Source: JBLHZY01 sp047631555 (lineage in GTDB: Bacteria > Pseudomonadota > Alphaproteobacteria > Rhodobacterales > Rhodobacteraceae). From it: DNA of 64,000 nt. The notes under the pieces were generated by a model. That model was given only the letters and a program-made list of their open reading frames with translations. It did not search any database and was not told the origin of the DNA. Location: the NCBI GenBank assembly GCA_047631555.1, contig JBLHZY010000001.1, positions 620,001-684,000 of the forward strand. Direction: 5' to 3'. Positions 16,941 through 26,310 of this stretch are shown here, piece after piece; positions within the stretch are counted from its first letter, which is position 1, and every line of letters begins with the position of its first letter. The position numbers were made by a program, and so were the translations under genes.

Positions 16941-17573
16941 TCAAAGTTCGAATATGGCTTTCATCTTTGGGGTATCATGTTGAAGGAGCCACGACTTATG
17001 GTGGTCATACAGGTGAACCAAATGCTTCTTGTCCATGGACACAACGTCCATTCCACGGTCATCGTAGGGATGGAGAACGATGCTCCTATCAAAATCAACG
17101 ATGTACGTGTCGGCATGTACTGTTGGCTTGATGCCAAGTTCCGAGCCCAGAGTAAGCCAAAGAACTTCCCGAAGTTGCTCTCCGTCAACAAGTTTAGCTG
17201 CATCCCAATGGCGATGAAGGTCCGAGCCAAACTCTTCGATGTGATCGTTATCTTTCTGCGGAGTGGCCCCAAGATATTCAAACGATGATTTTGTAAGACC
17301 ACAGGACTTATAAGGTTTCAGTCTTCTTTTTGCTGGAGGTTCAGGTCCATACGTAGACGACAATAGCCACAGCGACGATGAATTACTGAAGACCTTTGAG
17401 GAAATGGCATCGGCTCGGGAAAATGCTTGTGTGAAGCGCTTTAGAGGTCGGGAAGTTGGATTTTCCTCGCCGCCGAGTTCAAATCGGAGCCCTATGTCGA
17501 ACTGATAGAACATCCCATGTGGAAATTCTACAAAGTTGAAGTCGGTCTCAAACCGTTGAATAAATTCTTCCAT
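16941..17573 (-). CDS. DUF3885-family protein
   Basis: This 210-residue cytoplasmic protein shows DUF3885-like features: an N-terminal FQFDIGLRFELGGE-type segment, a run of basic and aromatic residues in the middle, and a C-terminal motif YDDRGMDVVSMDKKHLVHLY followed by a Trp-Leu helix. The family has no established function; members are often found as accessory genes in bacteria. Codon use is clearly more AT-rich than in aroB or ssb, which suggests acquisition by transfer. It is transcribed leftward toward aroB and may be alone or in one unit with the lipoprotein gene upstream. Confidence 0.75.
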   Translation of the reverse strand: MEEFIQRFETDFNFVEFPHGMFYQFDIGLRFELGGEENPTSRPLKRFTQAFSRADAISSKVFSNSSSLWLLSSTYGPEPPAKRRLKPYKSCGLTKSSFEYLGATPQKDNDHIEEFGSDLHRHWDAAKLVDGEQLREVLWLTLGSELGIKPTVHADTYIVDFDRSIVLHPYDDRGMDVVSMDKKHLVHLYDHHKSWLLQHDTPKMKAIFEL

Positions 17574-17769
17574 TAAGACTGCCTAAGGATATTGACTATC
17601 ATAAACAATAGTTCGCGCCTTCATTCCAAAGCAGACTTAGGTTTTTTTGATACCAAAGGCAGCTCGGTTACGCAGTGCAGCCACCCCAAAAATAATACCA
17701 CCCTCGCAATTTCCTGCAATGACGGTATTTTGTAATGAGCCAAACTTAAACTTTAAGCGTAAATACGCC

Positions 17770-17814
17770 CTAGAACGGGATTTCGTCGTCGATATCCGAA
17801 CGGCCACCGCCGCC
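17770..17814 (-). pseudogene. Duplicated 3' tail of ssb
   Basis: Positions 17762-17814 match 18699-18751, the end of ssb plus 8 bases beyond its stop, at 52 of 53 positions. On the minus strand the fragment reads GGGGRSDIDDEIPF and stop, which is the Ssb C-terminal tip. It is joined directly behind the stop of a lipoprotein gene and has no start of its own. The bases beyond the stop (about 17690-17761) also resemble the ssb terminator region, but are more diverged. This looks like a leftover of the insertion or duplication that placed the lipoprotein gene here. Confidence 0.8.
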
Positions 17815-17845
17815 AGAACTGCCCAACCCTTTATCTGTTGAAAAG

Positions 17846-18499
17846 TTATTCCCGGGCCAAAAACGTACCCTCTGCAATGAGATGCCCCTCGCTTACTTCG
17901 TTAAAGGTATTGATCAGCTTTCTTATAGGATCATTTTGGGGCATGTCACATTCGTGGCGAGTTATCGCGACATAGTTTTCCGAATTCACAAATTCCAAAA
18001 CCGTCTGGGTTCCGTCAAAGCATGCAAACTTTGGATTCTGAACTTTCGAAGGGAGATCTCCAGAAAAGGGATCAATTTTCGCCAGCAAGGCTTCTATCTT
18101 TGCAAAGGCCTGAGGCTCAACCACTCCGTCCTTTTCATATGCCAAATTCCCAGGCCTATATCCCCCCCAACCGCTCAAAACTTTGAGCCTATAGTGGGGC
18201 GTTTCGCTTTTCTGAGATGAAATTGAAATCATTTTTCCTTGGCCGAACGAAGGAAGGAACGTCAAGCGAATGGTTCGGCCTTCGGGCGCGGAATCGTTTT
18301 GCACCCAAAGCGGTTTTTCTTTCATCGACGCAAGTTGATTGCCAAACCATCTCTCATAAGAGTCATCTGTCGCATCTTCTCCCCAAATACCCGTGGGGAA
18401 GAATTTATACTCCCCTTGGCGTTTCCAATAGAAACTCGATGACGAGGAGCAACTGGCGACAAAAATCAGAGTAACGGCGGCAATGATTAAATTTCTCAT
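17846..18499 (-). CDS. Lipoprotein of unknown function
   Basis: This 217-residue protein has a lipoprotein signal: a short positive start (MRN), a hydrophobic core and a lipobox-like FVASC with C17, followed by five serines. The mature part has no recognised domain; it contains several Trp and aromatic residues and two more cysteines near the end. The ATG at 18499 was chosen because it creates this signal; the frame extends 34 codons upstream without meaning. Base composition is AT-richer than the neighbours. It lies between the intact ssb and a duplicated ssb tail, so it probably arrived with that rearrangement. Confidence 0.7.
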   Translation of the reverse strand: MRNLIIAAVTLIFVASCSSSSSFYWKRQGEYKFFPTGIWGEDATDDSYERWFGNQLASMKEKPLWVQNDSAPEGRTIRLTFLPSFGQGKMISISSQKSETPHYRLKVLSGWGGYRPGNLAYEKDGVVEPQAFAKIEALLAKIDPFSGDLPSKVQNPKFACFDGTQTVLEFVNSENYVAITRHECDMPQNDPIRKLINTFNEVSEGHLIAEGTFLARE

Positions 18500-18640
18500 A
18501 GGAAATTCATAGCAGCGGACGCAGAGATATGGCCAGATTATTTTGTGGTCTGTGGCGGTTTGATCCTCGGGCCTCGTTGAAGACGATGCAGCCGCAACCA
18601 AGAATATGTCTCAATGGAAAAGTTTTCCCCAAAACAAAAC

Positions 18641-18668
18641 CGCCCTCGCAGTGTCCTGCAAGAGCGGC
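18641..18668 (-). terminator. Terminator of ssb
   Basis: Arms 18641-18652 and 18657-18668 pair as a 12-base stem with two mismatches around a 4-base loop. On the minus strand it is followed by a T-rich run (18632-18640). It sits about 40 bases past the ssb stop. A diverged copy of the same region is present at about 17696-17727. Confidence 0.7.
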
Positions 18669-18706
18669 TTTAGGCCGTTAAGCCAATCTCGAAGCGTTAA
18701 TACGCC

Positions 18707-19231
18707 CTAGAACGGGATTTCGTCGTCGATATCCGAGCGGCCACCGCCGCCGCCGCCGCCCTGCGAACCGCCCTGTGGCCCGCTATCATAGCCGCCGCCT
18801 TGTGGGCCGCTGTCGTAACCGCCGCCGCCACCTTGGCCGCCGGAATAGCCGCCGCCACCGCCGCCTTGCGAGCCGCCATCGCGACCGTCAAGCATGGTGA
18901 GCGTGCCGTCAAAACCTTGCAGAACCACCTCAGTTGAATAGCGATCCGCGCCGGATTGATCCTGCCATTTGCGGGTTTGCAATTTGCCCTCGATATAAAC
19001 TTTCGAGCCCTTTTTGAGGTACTGCTCGGCAATGCGCACGAGGCCCTCTTGGAAGATCGCGACCGAATGCCACTCGGTGCGCTCTTTGCGCTCGCCAGTG
19101 GATTTATCTTTCCAAGTCTCGGAGGTCGCGATGCGCAGATTGCAGACTTTGCCGCCGTTGGAAAAACTGCGCACTTCGGGATCGCGGCCCAGATTGCCAA
19201 TTAGAATGACCTTGTTAACCGAGCCTGCCAT
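18707..19231 (-). CDS. ssb: Single-stranded DNA-binding protein
   Basis: Ssb coats single-stranded DNA and recruits replication and repair proteins through its C-terminal tip. The 174-residue protein has the OB-fold at about 1-110 (MAGSVNKVILIGNLGRDPE, WHSVAIFQEGLVRIAEQYLKKG as two separate stretches), a glycine-rich disordered linker and the conserved acidic tip DIDDEIPF. The linker contains repeats of the GGYDSGPQG type, mirrored in the DNA. The 3' end of this gene is duplicated about 0.94 kb downstream at 17762-17814. The ATG at 19229-19231 follows a GGGAGAG ribosome site. Confidence 0.96.
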   Translation of the reverse strand: MAGSVNKVILIGNLGRDPEVRSFSNGGKVCNLRIATSETWKDKSTGERKERTEWHSVAIFQEGLVRIAEQYLKKGSKVYIEGKLQTRKWQDQSGADRYSTEVVLQGFDGTLTMLDGRDGGSQGGGGGGYSGGQGGGGGYDSGPQGGGYDSGPQGGSQGGGGGGGRSDIDDEIPF

Positions 19232-19474
19232 GTGATCTCTCCCGTAGAATCTTGAAAAACGTTTGCGTTGTTACATCATCCCAAAGCGCGCAAGGAAAGC
19301 AAGAAATCGCTAACCCGCAGCGATTGTGCCAAGCTTTTGGCGCGCGCGAATGGTCCCTCGCTGCATGTGCGAGGGGCAAAGCGGCGCATTGGGCTGGCCA
19401 AAGGGGCGCGTTGTTTCTAATATCTCGCCAACGAAACGGTGGGGATTGTTGGTTTGTCGGGTATCAGATTGCCT

Positions 19475-20071
19475 ATGGTCGCTAAGCTGTTGCGACTTGC
19501 GATTGTTCTTTCGCTGAGCCTTGGCGCAGGAAGTGCGGCTTGGGCCGATAAGCTGGTGTTTTCTTCCAAATCTCGCGGCGCGGTTTTTAGCGCGCAGACG
19601 GATGTTTTGGATCGCCGCGCGGCGACGCAATATTCCAACTCGAGCCGCCTTCAGCCCAAATCCGCTGTGACAATTTCAAGCTCAAACCTGCGCTATACGG
19701 GCAAGTACAACGGGCCGCATATTGCCAATGCCCGCGCTGCCGCCTCGCGCTATGGTGTGCCCCAAGACCTGTTTTTACGGCTCATTCAGCAAGAAAGCGG
19801 CTGGAAAGCCCGCGCCCGTTCGCACAAAGGCGCAATCGGTTTGGCCCAGTTGATGCCGGGCACAGCCGCCAAGCTGAAGGTCAATCCGCATGACCCGGTG
19901 CAAAACCTCAACGGCGGCGCGCGCTATTTGCGGATGATGTATGACAAGTTCGGCTCGTGGCGGCTGGCCCTTGCGGCCTATAACGCAGGCCCCGGCGCGG
20001 TCGAGAAATACGGCGGCGTTCCCCCGTACCGCGAAACAAAAAACTACGTCCGCAAAATCTGGGGCAGCTAA
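19475..20071 (+). CDS. Lytic transglycosylase (SLT domain), exported
   Basis: This 198-residue protein has a signal peptide (ending AAWA) and a C-terminal SLT domain that cuts peptidoglycan glycan strands with formation of anhydro-MurNAc. The catalytic glutamate lies in IQQESGW, and the GLAQLMPGTA and LALAAYNAGPGAV motifs of the family are present. The protein is short, close to the minimal single-domain enzymes used for wall remodelling or to open the wall for secretion machines. The ATG at 19475 gives the cleanest signal peptide; an upstream in-frame start at 19439 is possible. It stands alone between ssb and the ABC operon. Confidence 0.88.
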   Translation: MVAKLLRLAIVLSLSLGAGSAAWADKLVFSSKSRGAVFSAQTDVLDRRAATQYSNSSRLQPKSAVTISSSNLRYTGKYNGPHIANARAAASRYGVPQDLFLRLIQQESGWKARARSHKGAIGLAQLMPGTAAKLKVNPHDPVQNLNGGARYLRMMYDKFGSWRLALAAYNAGPGAVEKYGGVPPYRETKNYVRKIWGS

Positions 20072-20198
20072 ACACGGCGCCGATTTTCGAGCTGTTTTAC
20101 CAGCGCGTCCATTGCATTGATTCTCGAAAATTTGGCGACGGAGCCTGCGCCGCCCTTACCCGGAGGCAGGATAGGGCCGCTCATTGGCGAAAACCTGC

Positions 20199-22319
20199 CT
20201 AAGCTTTCTTGCGCGCGTTCAGCTTAAAGACCGGCTTCATCTGGGCCAAAATCTCCTCGGACAAATGGCACTTGATCTGATGGCCCGCCGCATCTGTGCG
20301 AATGGCCGGAACCTCCCGATCACAAAGCCCATCCGGGACCTGATCCTTCATCGGGCAGCGCGTTTGAAACGGGCAGCCAGAGGGCGGATTCATTGCCGAC
20401 GGGATATCCCCCTCAAGCACGATTTGCTCCTTGGTGATCGAGGTATCCGCGATGGGAACAGCCGATAAAAGCGCTTGGGTATAGGGGTGATAGGGAGGCG
20501 CAAAAACCTGCTCTGTCGTGCCAAGCTCAACCACATGACCGAGATACATCACCAAGACGCGGTCGCTGAGATAGCGCACAATCGAAAGATCATGGCTGAT
20601 GAACAAAAGCGTCGTGCCTTGGCTGCGCTGAATATCCATAAGCAAATCCGCAACCGCCGCCTGAACGGAGACATCAAGCGCGGATACCGGCTCATCTGCG
20701 ACGACAATACGCGCATCCCCCGCAAAGGCCCGCGCAATCCCGACACGCTGCTTTTGCCCGCCCGAAAGCTGGCGCGGCATGCGATCGGCAAATTCGCGCG
20801 GCAGACGAACAAGATCAAGCAGCTCAAGCATACGCGCGCGCCGCTCTTTGCGGCTCTTGCCGATGCCAAACACCTCTAATGCGCGGATGATCTGCTTGCC
20901 GACAGTGATCGACGGGTTGAGCGTATCAAACGGGTTCTGAAAGACCATCTGGATCGCCGCAATCGTGGCTGCGTCGCGCGCCTCAATCGGGATATTGCCA
21001 AGGCTTTTACCTTCAAAATCAATGCCTCCCGTGCTCGCGGCCTCAAGCCCCATCAGCACTTTGGCAAAGGTCGATTTCCCGCAGCCGGACTCGCCGACAA
21101 TCGCCAATGTCTCTGCCTCGCGCGCCTCAAAACTCAGCGTTTCATTGGCCTTAACGACCCGCCCGGCCTTGCCGCCAAACAGCCCGTTGCCACCAACTTT
21201 GTAATATTTGCCAAGGTCTTCAACCTTCAGCACGACATCGCCCAAAGCGCGCCGATCTTGGCGCTCGGGTTTTGGCGGCGGCGCGTCCCAATCAATTTGA
21301 TCGGCGCATATGCAGCGGCTTTTGTGGCGCGAAGATCCCTCAACCGGCTCCATACGCAGCTTTTTCACGTCACAAACACCCGCCTGAAAGCAATTGCAAC
21401 GTGGCCCGAAATTGCACCCCTTGGGGCGCTCATGCGGAAGCGGCAAATTGCCCTCAATCGCCATGAGCGGGCGCGCGTTCTTATCCGCGCCGGGCAGGGG
21501 GATCGAGCGAAACAACGCTTGCGTATAAGGATGGCGCATCTCGTCAAACACATCCTCAATCGCGCCCGTTTCAACCGCCTCGCCGCTATACATCACACAG
21601 ACCTGATCGCAGACCTCCAGCACCAAGCCAAGATTATGCGAGATGAACAAAAGCGAGGTGCCGTACTTGCGCCCAAGCCCTTTGACCATCGCAACGATCC
21701 CGGCCTCAACCGTGACATCAAGCGCGGTGGTCGGCTCGTCCAAAATCAGCAAAGCGGGCTTGGCCATCAGCGCCATTGCAATCACGATCCGCTGCTGCTG
21801 GCCGCCGGAAAGCTGATGCGGATAGGCGCGCATAATCCGCTTGGGATCGGGCAGGCCGACGTCTTCGATCATCTGCATCGCCGCGGCTGCCGCCACATCT
21901 TTTGAGGCGCCGCGATGGATCATCGGGACCTCCATAAGCTGGCGGCCAATCCGCATCGCCGGGTTGAGCGAGGCCATCGGCTCTTGGTAGATCATCGCGA
22001 TGTCAGAGCCGCGCAAACCGCGCAATTCGTCCTCACCCATCTGGCAGAGATCGCGGCCCCGAAACAGAATTTCCCCCTCAGTGATCCGCCCATTGCGGCC
22101 CAAATATTGCATCACCCCAAGCGCCACAGTCGATTTCCCGCAACCGCTTTCGCCGACCAAACCCATCGCTTCACCGGGCCGGATCGTGCAGGAAAAATCC
22201 ATCACGGCGGGGATTTCATGATCGCGGGTAAAGAAGGAAATCGAGAGGTTGTTGATTTCAAGCACCGGGCCGTCATATTCGGCGGCTCTATTTTGCTCTG
22301 TTATATCAGTGGCTTGCAT
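20199..22319 (-). CDS. Peptide-type ABC transporter, fused double ATPase (DppD-DppF-like)
   Basis: This 706-residue protein contains two complete ABC ATPase domains of the oligopeptide/nickel family in one chain. The first has Walker A GESGCGKS near residue 57 and signature LSGGQQQR; the second has the same Walker A near residue 412 and signature LSGGQKQR. Each is followed by the family's cysteine-rich C-terminal motif (PKGCNFGPRCNCF and PSGCPFQTRCPM), which in relatives can hold an iron-sulfur cluster. It energises import through the two permeases encoded upstream in the operon. The gap to the preceding permease gene is only 4 bases. Confidence 0.94.
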   Translation of the reverse strand: MQATDITEQNRAAEYDGPVLEINNLSISFFTRDHEIPAVMDFSCTIRPGEAMGLVGESGCGKSTVALGVMQYLGRNGRITEGEILFRGRDLCQMGEDELRGLRGSDIAMIYQEPMASLNPAMRIGRQLMEVPMIHRGASKDVAAAAAMQMIEDVGLPDPKRIMRAYPHQLSGGQQQRIVIAMALMAKPALLILDEPTTALDVTVEAGIVAMVKGLGRKYGTSLLFISHNLGLVLEVCDQVCVMYSGEAVETGAIEDVFDEMRHPYTQALFRSIPLPGADKNARPLMAIEGNLPLPHERPKGCNFGPRCNCFQAGVCDVKKLRMEPVEGSSRHKSRCICADQIDWDAPPPKPERQDRRALGDVVLKVEDLGKYYKVGGNGLFGGKAGRVVKANETLSFEAREAETLAIVGESGCGKSTFAKVLMGLEAASTGGIDFEGKSLGNIPIEARDAATIAAIQMVFQNPFDTLNPSITVGKQIIRALEVFGIGKSRKERRARMLELLDLVRLPREFADRMPRQLSGGQKQRVGIARAFAGDARIVVADEPVSALDVSVQAAVADLLMDIQRSQGTTLLFISHDLSIVRYLSDRVLVMYLGHVVELGTTEQVFAPPYHPYTQALLSAVPIADTSITKEQIVLEGDIPSAMNPPSGCPFQTRCPMKDQVPDGLCDREVPAIRTDAAGHQIKCHLSEEILAQMKPVFKLNARKKA

Positions 22320-22323
22320 GGGC

Positions 22324-23475
22324 TTAATCCTTCAAGCTTTCTTCGCGCAGCGCGTCCGCCAGCAAGTTCAACCCAAACACAAGGCTCATCAGCGCAAAGG
22401 CCGGCGCAAGGGCAGGGTGCGGATAAATCGTCAACAAACGCCGCCCCTCATTGATCGTCGAACCCCAATCCGGGCTTTCCGGCGAGACCCCAAGCCCAAA
22501 GAAGCCAAGCGTGCCAAGCAGGATCGTCGTATAGCCAATGCGCAGGCAGAAATCGACGATCAGCGGCCCGCGCGCATTGGGCAAAATCTCCCAAAGCATG
22601 ATGTACCAAGGGCCCTCGCCACGGGTCTGCGCGGCAGAGACATAATCGCGCGCTTTGAGATCGAGAACGATCCCGCGCACGATGCGAAACACCGTCGGCG
22701 CATTCACGAAAACCACCGAAACAAAGACAATCAATATATTGCCCGGCATCGAAATAAGCCCGGTTGGATCGGCATCAAACGCGAGACCTGCGTAAATCCA
22801 AAGCCCGATCACCAAAGCAATCGCGCCGTAAATCATCCGTCGGCTTTGGTCAAAGCGGTACTTTGTATTGATCAATTCAAGCACGAAAATCACCGGAAAA
22901 AGAAAGAGAACGCCAGCCAAATTGCCGGGCAGGGCCGTTTGCTCAATCTCCGGCGTGACCAGCAGATAAAACAGCAGGATCACCGGAAAGGCGAGCACGA
23001 GATTGGCCAGAAAGCTCAAGATCCGATCTGACCAGCCGCCGAAATATCCCGCAGGCAGGCCAAGCGTGATCCCGACCATGAAAGCAAACAACGTCGCCAG
23101 CGGCGCGATCATCAACACATCGCGCGCGCCCATGATCATCCGGCTAAACACATCGCGTGCGAGGCTATCTCCACCGAGCAAATAATGCCCAGAACCGTCT
23201 TGAAGCGCCGTTCCGGGCACTTTGTTTTTCATCCCAGAAAGCTGCGCGAGCGGATCAAAAGCGATGATTTGATCGGCAAATATCCCGGCAAAAACCCAAA
23301 ACATCACAACGCTTAGCCCGATGATGCCAATCCGGCTGCCCATCAGTTTGCCATAAAGCCCAAGGCGCGCCCTGAACGCAAAAGAGGCGCCAAACATCAC
23401 CGTGAGCGCCGCCCAAACCGGCCAAAGCTGAACAAATATGCCAAGGATAATTTGCGGCCAAGTGAGCGCGTTCAT
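22324..23475 (-). CDS. Peptide-type ABC transporter permease (DppC-like)
   Basis: This 383-residue inner-membrane permease has several hydrophobic segments and the BPD-type EAA loop region (YVSAAQTRGEGPWYIMLWEI). The N-terminal OppC-like segment is followed by a longer than usual insertion (about 180-260) with extra hydrophobic stretches. The ATG at 23475 has AGGGAGAG upstream; the longer frame to 23559 has no support. It pairs with the DppB-like permease encoded upstream and the fused ATPase downstream. The substrate is not determined by sequence. Confidence 0.9.
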   Translation of the reverse strand: MNALTWPQIILGIFVQLWPVWAALTVMFGASFAFRARLGLYGKLMGSRIGIIGLSVVMFWVFAGIFADQIIAFDPLAQLSGMKNKVPGTALQDGSGHYLLGGDSLARDVFSRMIMGARDVLMIAPLATLFAFMVGITLGLPAGYFGGWSDRILSFLANLVLAFPVILLFYLLVTPEIEQTALPGNLAGVLFLFPVIFVLELINTKYRFDQSRRMIYGAIALVIGLWIYAGLAFDADPTGLISMPGNILIVFVSVVFVNAPTVFRIVRGIVLDLKARDYVSAAQTRGEGPWYIMLWEILPNARGPLIVDFCLRIGYTTILLGTLGFFGLGVSPESPDWGSTINEGRRLLTIYPHPALAPAFALMSLVFGLNLLADALREESLKD

Positions 23476-23524
23476 TATGGCTCTCCCTGCTGAGAGGGGA
23501 TGAAAGAGGCGGCGCAGGCGGGGC

Positions 23525-24556
23525 TCATGAAATGCGTATCCTTGGATTGAGCAGCACATAGCCGATGTCCGAAATCAGCTGCGTGACCAGCACCACAAAG
23601 ACCGCAACGACCGAACAGGCCAGCATAAGATCAATGTCATTGTTGCCTGCGGCTTGAACCAGCGTCCATCCGAAGCCTTTGAAATTGAAGAGGATTTCAA
23701 CGATGACAACGCCGTTGAGCAGCCAAGGGAATTGCAGCATGATCACGGTAAAGGGCGCGATCAGCGCGTTACGAAGCGCATGGCGCAGCACGACTTTGCC
23801 AAAGCTAAGCCCCTTGAGGCGCGCCGTGCGGATATATTGCGCCGTCATCACCTCGGCCATAGAGGCGCGCGTCATTCGTGCCACGTAGCCCGCACCAAAC
23901 AGCGCTATGGTCAAAACGGGCAGGGTAAAATTGGCAAATGTGATCGCGTCCGCTGCCGAGGTCGCCGTTCCCTTAAACCATTTCAGCCCCACAGCCGAGG
24001 AGGCAAAAACCGAGATCAAGATCACCCCGGATACATATTCCGGCGTCGCCGTCGTTAGGATCGAAAAGGCCGACAGCCCGCGATCAAGCTTGGAGCCCTC
24101 GCGCATCCCCGCCAACACGCCGGTGATCAGCGCAAGCGGCACCATCACCACCATAACCCAAAACATCAGCTTGCCGGTAAGCCAGAGGCGCTTGGCGATG
24201 ATCGCGCTGACATCATCGCGAAACACCGTCGATTGGCCCCATTCGCCCTGCAAAACGCCGCAAAACCGCGCCCGGCTGCCATCTTCGCGCAAATCACAGC
24301 GCGCCGTCTCATTGTTTTCCCCAATCCAAGCGGGTTCAACCCCGAGCCATTCGCGATAACGCACAACCATGGGGCGCGCATAGCCGTGACGATCGAGCCA
24401 GCTGACGACTTCAGCATCGCCCATGCGATTGTTGCCCTCAAACTTGGCGAGTTTTTTAAGATTGGGCTCAAGATTGGTCAGCGAGAAAACGATGAAGGTA
24501 AGGCATAGCGCGGTGAGGATCATCACCCCAAAGCGGCGCAGCAAGAACAGCAGCAT
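23525..24556 (-). CDS. Peptide-type ABC transporter permease (DppB-like)
   Basis: This 343-residue inner-membrane permease has the first membrane helix at about 9-27 and an extended periplasmic loop with two cysteines (ARCDLREDGSRARFCG) between the first and second helices. The conserved permease loop ARLKGLSFGKVVLRHALRNA lies near residue 240. The periplasmic insertion resembles a subgroup of alphaproteobacterial dipeptide-type systems. It is the second gene after the binding protein, separated from it by a hairpin. Confidence 0.92.
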   Translation of the reverse strand: MLLFLLRRFGVMILTALCLTFIVFSLTNLEPNLKKLAKFEGNNRMGDAEVVSWLDRHGYARPMVVRYREWLGVEPAWIGENNETARCDLREDGSRARFCGVLQGEWGQSTVFRDDVSAIIAKRLWLTGKLMFWVMVVMVPLALITGVLAGMREGSKLDRGLSAFSILTTATPEYVSGVILISVFASSAVGLKWFKGTATSAADAITFANFTLPVLTIALFGAGYVARMTRASMAEVMTAQYIRTARLKGLSFGKVVLRHALRNALIAPFTVIMLQFPWLLNGVVIVEILFNFKGFGWTLVQAAGNNDIDLMLACSVVAVFVVLVTQLISDIGYVLLNPRIRIS

Positions 24557-24621
24557 CTACCTCTCCCTATAGTGGTTGCACCAAATGGCGCGCGGGTCGC
24601 AATTGTCAGCACATAAAAGAA

Positions 24622-24654
24622 AGCTCTGCGCGAGCGGCATGCAGGCGCAGAGCT
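24622..24654 (-). terminator. Hairpin between the binding-protein and permease genes
   Basis: A perfect 10-base stem (AGCTCTGCGC at 24622-24631, GCGCAGAGCT at 24645-24654) lies behind the binding-protein stop and is followed on the minus strand by a T-rich stretch. Such hairpins often act as attenuators or mRNA stabilisers that leave more transcript for the binding protein than for the permeases. Confidence 0.65.
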
Positions 24655-24675
24655 GATGGTTGGGAAGGGGGCAGA

Positions 24676-26310
24676 TTAAGCCTCAATCCACCATTTATAG
24701 ACGTGCATCTCGAAGGTTGGGTGCATGTCTGTGCCGTGCACCGTGTCCTTGAAATGGCGGAAGGTCGAGCGCCAGTAAGGCTGGATCATCACGCCATCGT
24801 CCTGCATGATTTTCTCAAGCTTGGCCATCACTTCGCGGCGCGCATCAGCATCGGCAATCGAAAGCGCCTCCGTCAGCAGCGTGTCAAACTCAGGGTTGGC
24901 CATCGCCGCCTCGTTCCAAGCCTCGCCCGAGCGATACGCAAGCGCAAGAACCTGAACGCCAAGCGGGCGCATGTTCCATTCCGTCGCCGAGAACGGATAA
25001 ACAAGCCAATCATTCCAAAAGGTTGCGGCCGGAATGACCTTGCGCTTGATATCAATGCCCGCGTCGCGAATTTGCGCAGCAACCGCATCACAAGTCGCCG
25101 ATTGATACTCGTCATCAATCGAAATCAGCTCAAGCTCGGCCGGCAAGGCGCCCACCTCATCCATCAAGGCTTTGGCACCGGCAGGATCGGCCTTTAGCGC
25201 GGGAAGCTCGGCATATTCGGGGTGAATTGCGCAGACGTGGTGGTTCTCGGCAACCGTGCCAAGGCCATTATAGCCAAGCTCAAGGATCACCGAATTATCA
25301 ACCGCCATTTGCAACGCTTTGCGCACGCGCACATCCGTATAGGGCGCTTGGTTTTGGTTGAAACGCACACATACCGTATTGGCCGTGACCGCTTCGGATT
25401 TGGACCAACCAAGCCCATCAAGCACCTCGACGAAATCGCCCGTTGTCTCATATGTCATGTCGATCTCATCCGCATCGGCCGAGGCCACAAGCGCAGAAGG
25501 ATCAACCCCAAGATCGATAAATTCGATCCGGTCAAGATAGGCGCCTTCGCCCCACCAAGCATGATCGGCGTTTTTCACCAGGATCTGTTTGACGCCAACC
25601 TCGTTGGTTTCGGGCAGATATGGCCCTGTGCCGATTGGCGACTCTGAGGGATCGCCGCCCGCATAGGAGCTGTGCATAATCGCGGATGGGTAATCGGCCA
25701 TGCCCGGAATAATCGTGATATCCGGCGCGTTTAGCTTCAAAACCAGCGTGTGATCATCCTTGACCACGACCGCGCCGTCACGCAGGGCTTTGGTCTCTGG
25801 ATCAGCAAGCGCAGACATGCGCGAAACCATCGAATTGCCGTCCACAGTCGCATCACACCAAAGGGCGATGTTATGGGCAACATCGGCGGCGGTGAAGGCA
25901 TCGCCATTGTTCCATGTCACGCCTTTGCGCACATGCAGAACGTATTCTGTCGCGTCTTCGTTGACGTCCCAGCTCTCAAGCAAGCGGCCGCGAAATGTCC
26001 CGTCGCTGTTGTATTCCACAAGATATTCAAGCCAGCCGCGGGCGAAATTGGCCATTTCGCCCCAATCCCAAGTGCGCGGATCTTTGAGGCCACGGGTCTT
26101 CATCTGAACGCGCAATGTGCCGCCCATTTGCGGGGTCATATGGCTCGCGGCTTTGGCAGGCGCCGCACCAATCAGCCCATAAGCGGCCGTGCTGGCAACG
26201 CCAAGCGCAGTTGCGCGGGTAAGAAATTCGCGGCGATCCAGCAGGCCTTGCTTGAACTCGTCGGCATACATTTTGGCCGCTGTATGGATCGGCTTGGAAT
26301 TCTTGGTCAT
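24676..26310 (-). CDS. Peptide-type ABC transporter substrate-binding protein
   Basis: This 544-residue family 5 solute-binding protein has a twin-arginine-like export signal starting about residue 25 (LDRREFLTRATALG) and ending APAKA. The mature part shows SBP_bac_5 features such as YVLHVRKGVTWNNGDAFTAAD and SPIGTGPY. It captures a peptide or similar substrate in the periplasm. The ATG at 26310 has GGGAGAT upstream and gives the signal at the right place; the frame to 26457 has no support. It is the first gene of a four-gene import operon. Confidence 0.93.
   Translation of the reverse strand: MTKNSKPIHTAAKMYADEFKQGLLDRREFLTRATALGVASTAAYGLIGAAPAKAASHMTPQMGGTLRVQMKTRGLKDPRTWDWGEMANFARGWLEYLVEYNSDGTFRGRLLESWDVNEDATEYVLHVRKGVTWNNGDAFTAADVAHNIALWCDATVDGNSMVSRMSALADPETKALRDGAVVVKDDHTLVLKLNAPDITIIPGMADYPSAIMHSSYAGGDPSESPIGTGPYLPETNEVGVKQILVKNADHAWWGEGAYLDRIEFIDLGVDPSALVASADADEIDMTYETTGDFVEVLDGLGWSKSEAVTANTVCVRFNQNQAPYTDVRVRKALQMAVDNSVILELGYNGLGTVAENHHVCAIHPEYAELPALKADPAGAKALMDEVGALPAELELISIDDEYQSATCDAVAAQIRDAGIDIKRKVIPAATFWNDWLVYPFSATEWNMRPLGVQVLALAYRSGEAWNEAAMANPEFDTLLTEALSIADADARREVMAKLEKIMQDDGVMIQPYWRSTFRHFKDTVHGTDMHPTFEMHVYKWWIEA

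Noticed and set aside
18697..19200. 167-codon minus-strand ORF
   Set aside because: Other frame of ssb; its Ala/Lys-rich product is meaningless, while the ssb frame has the OB-fold and the DIDDEIPF tip.
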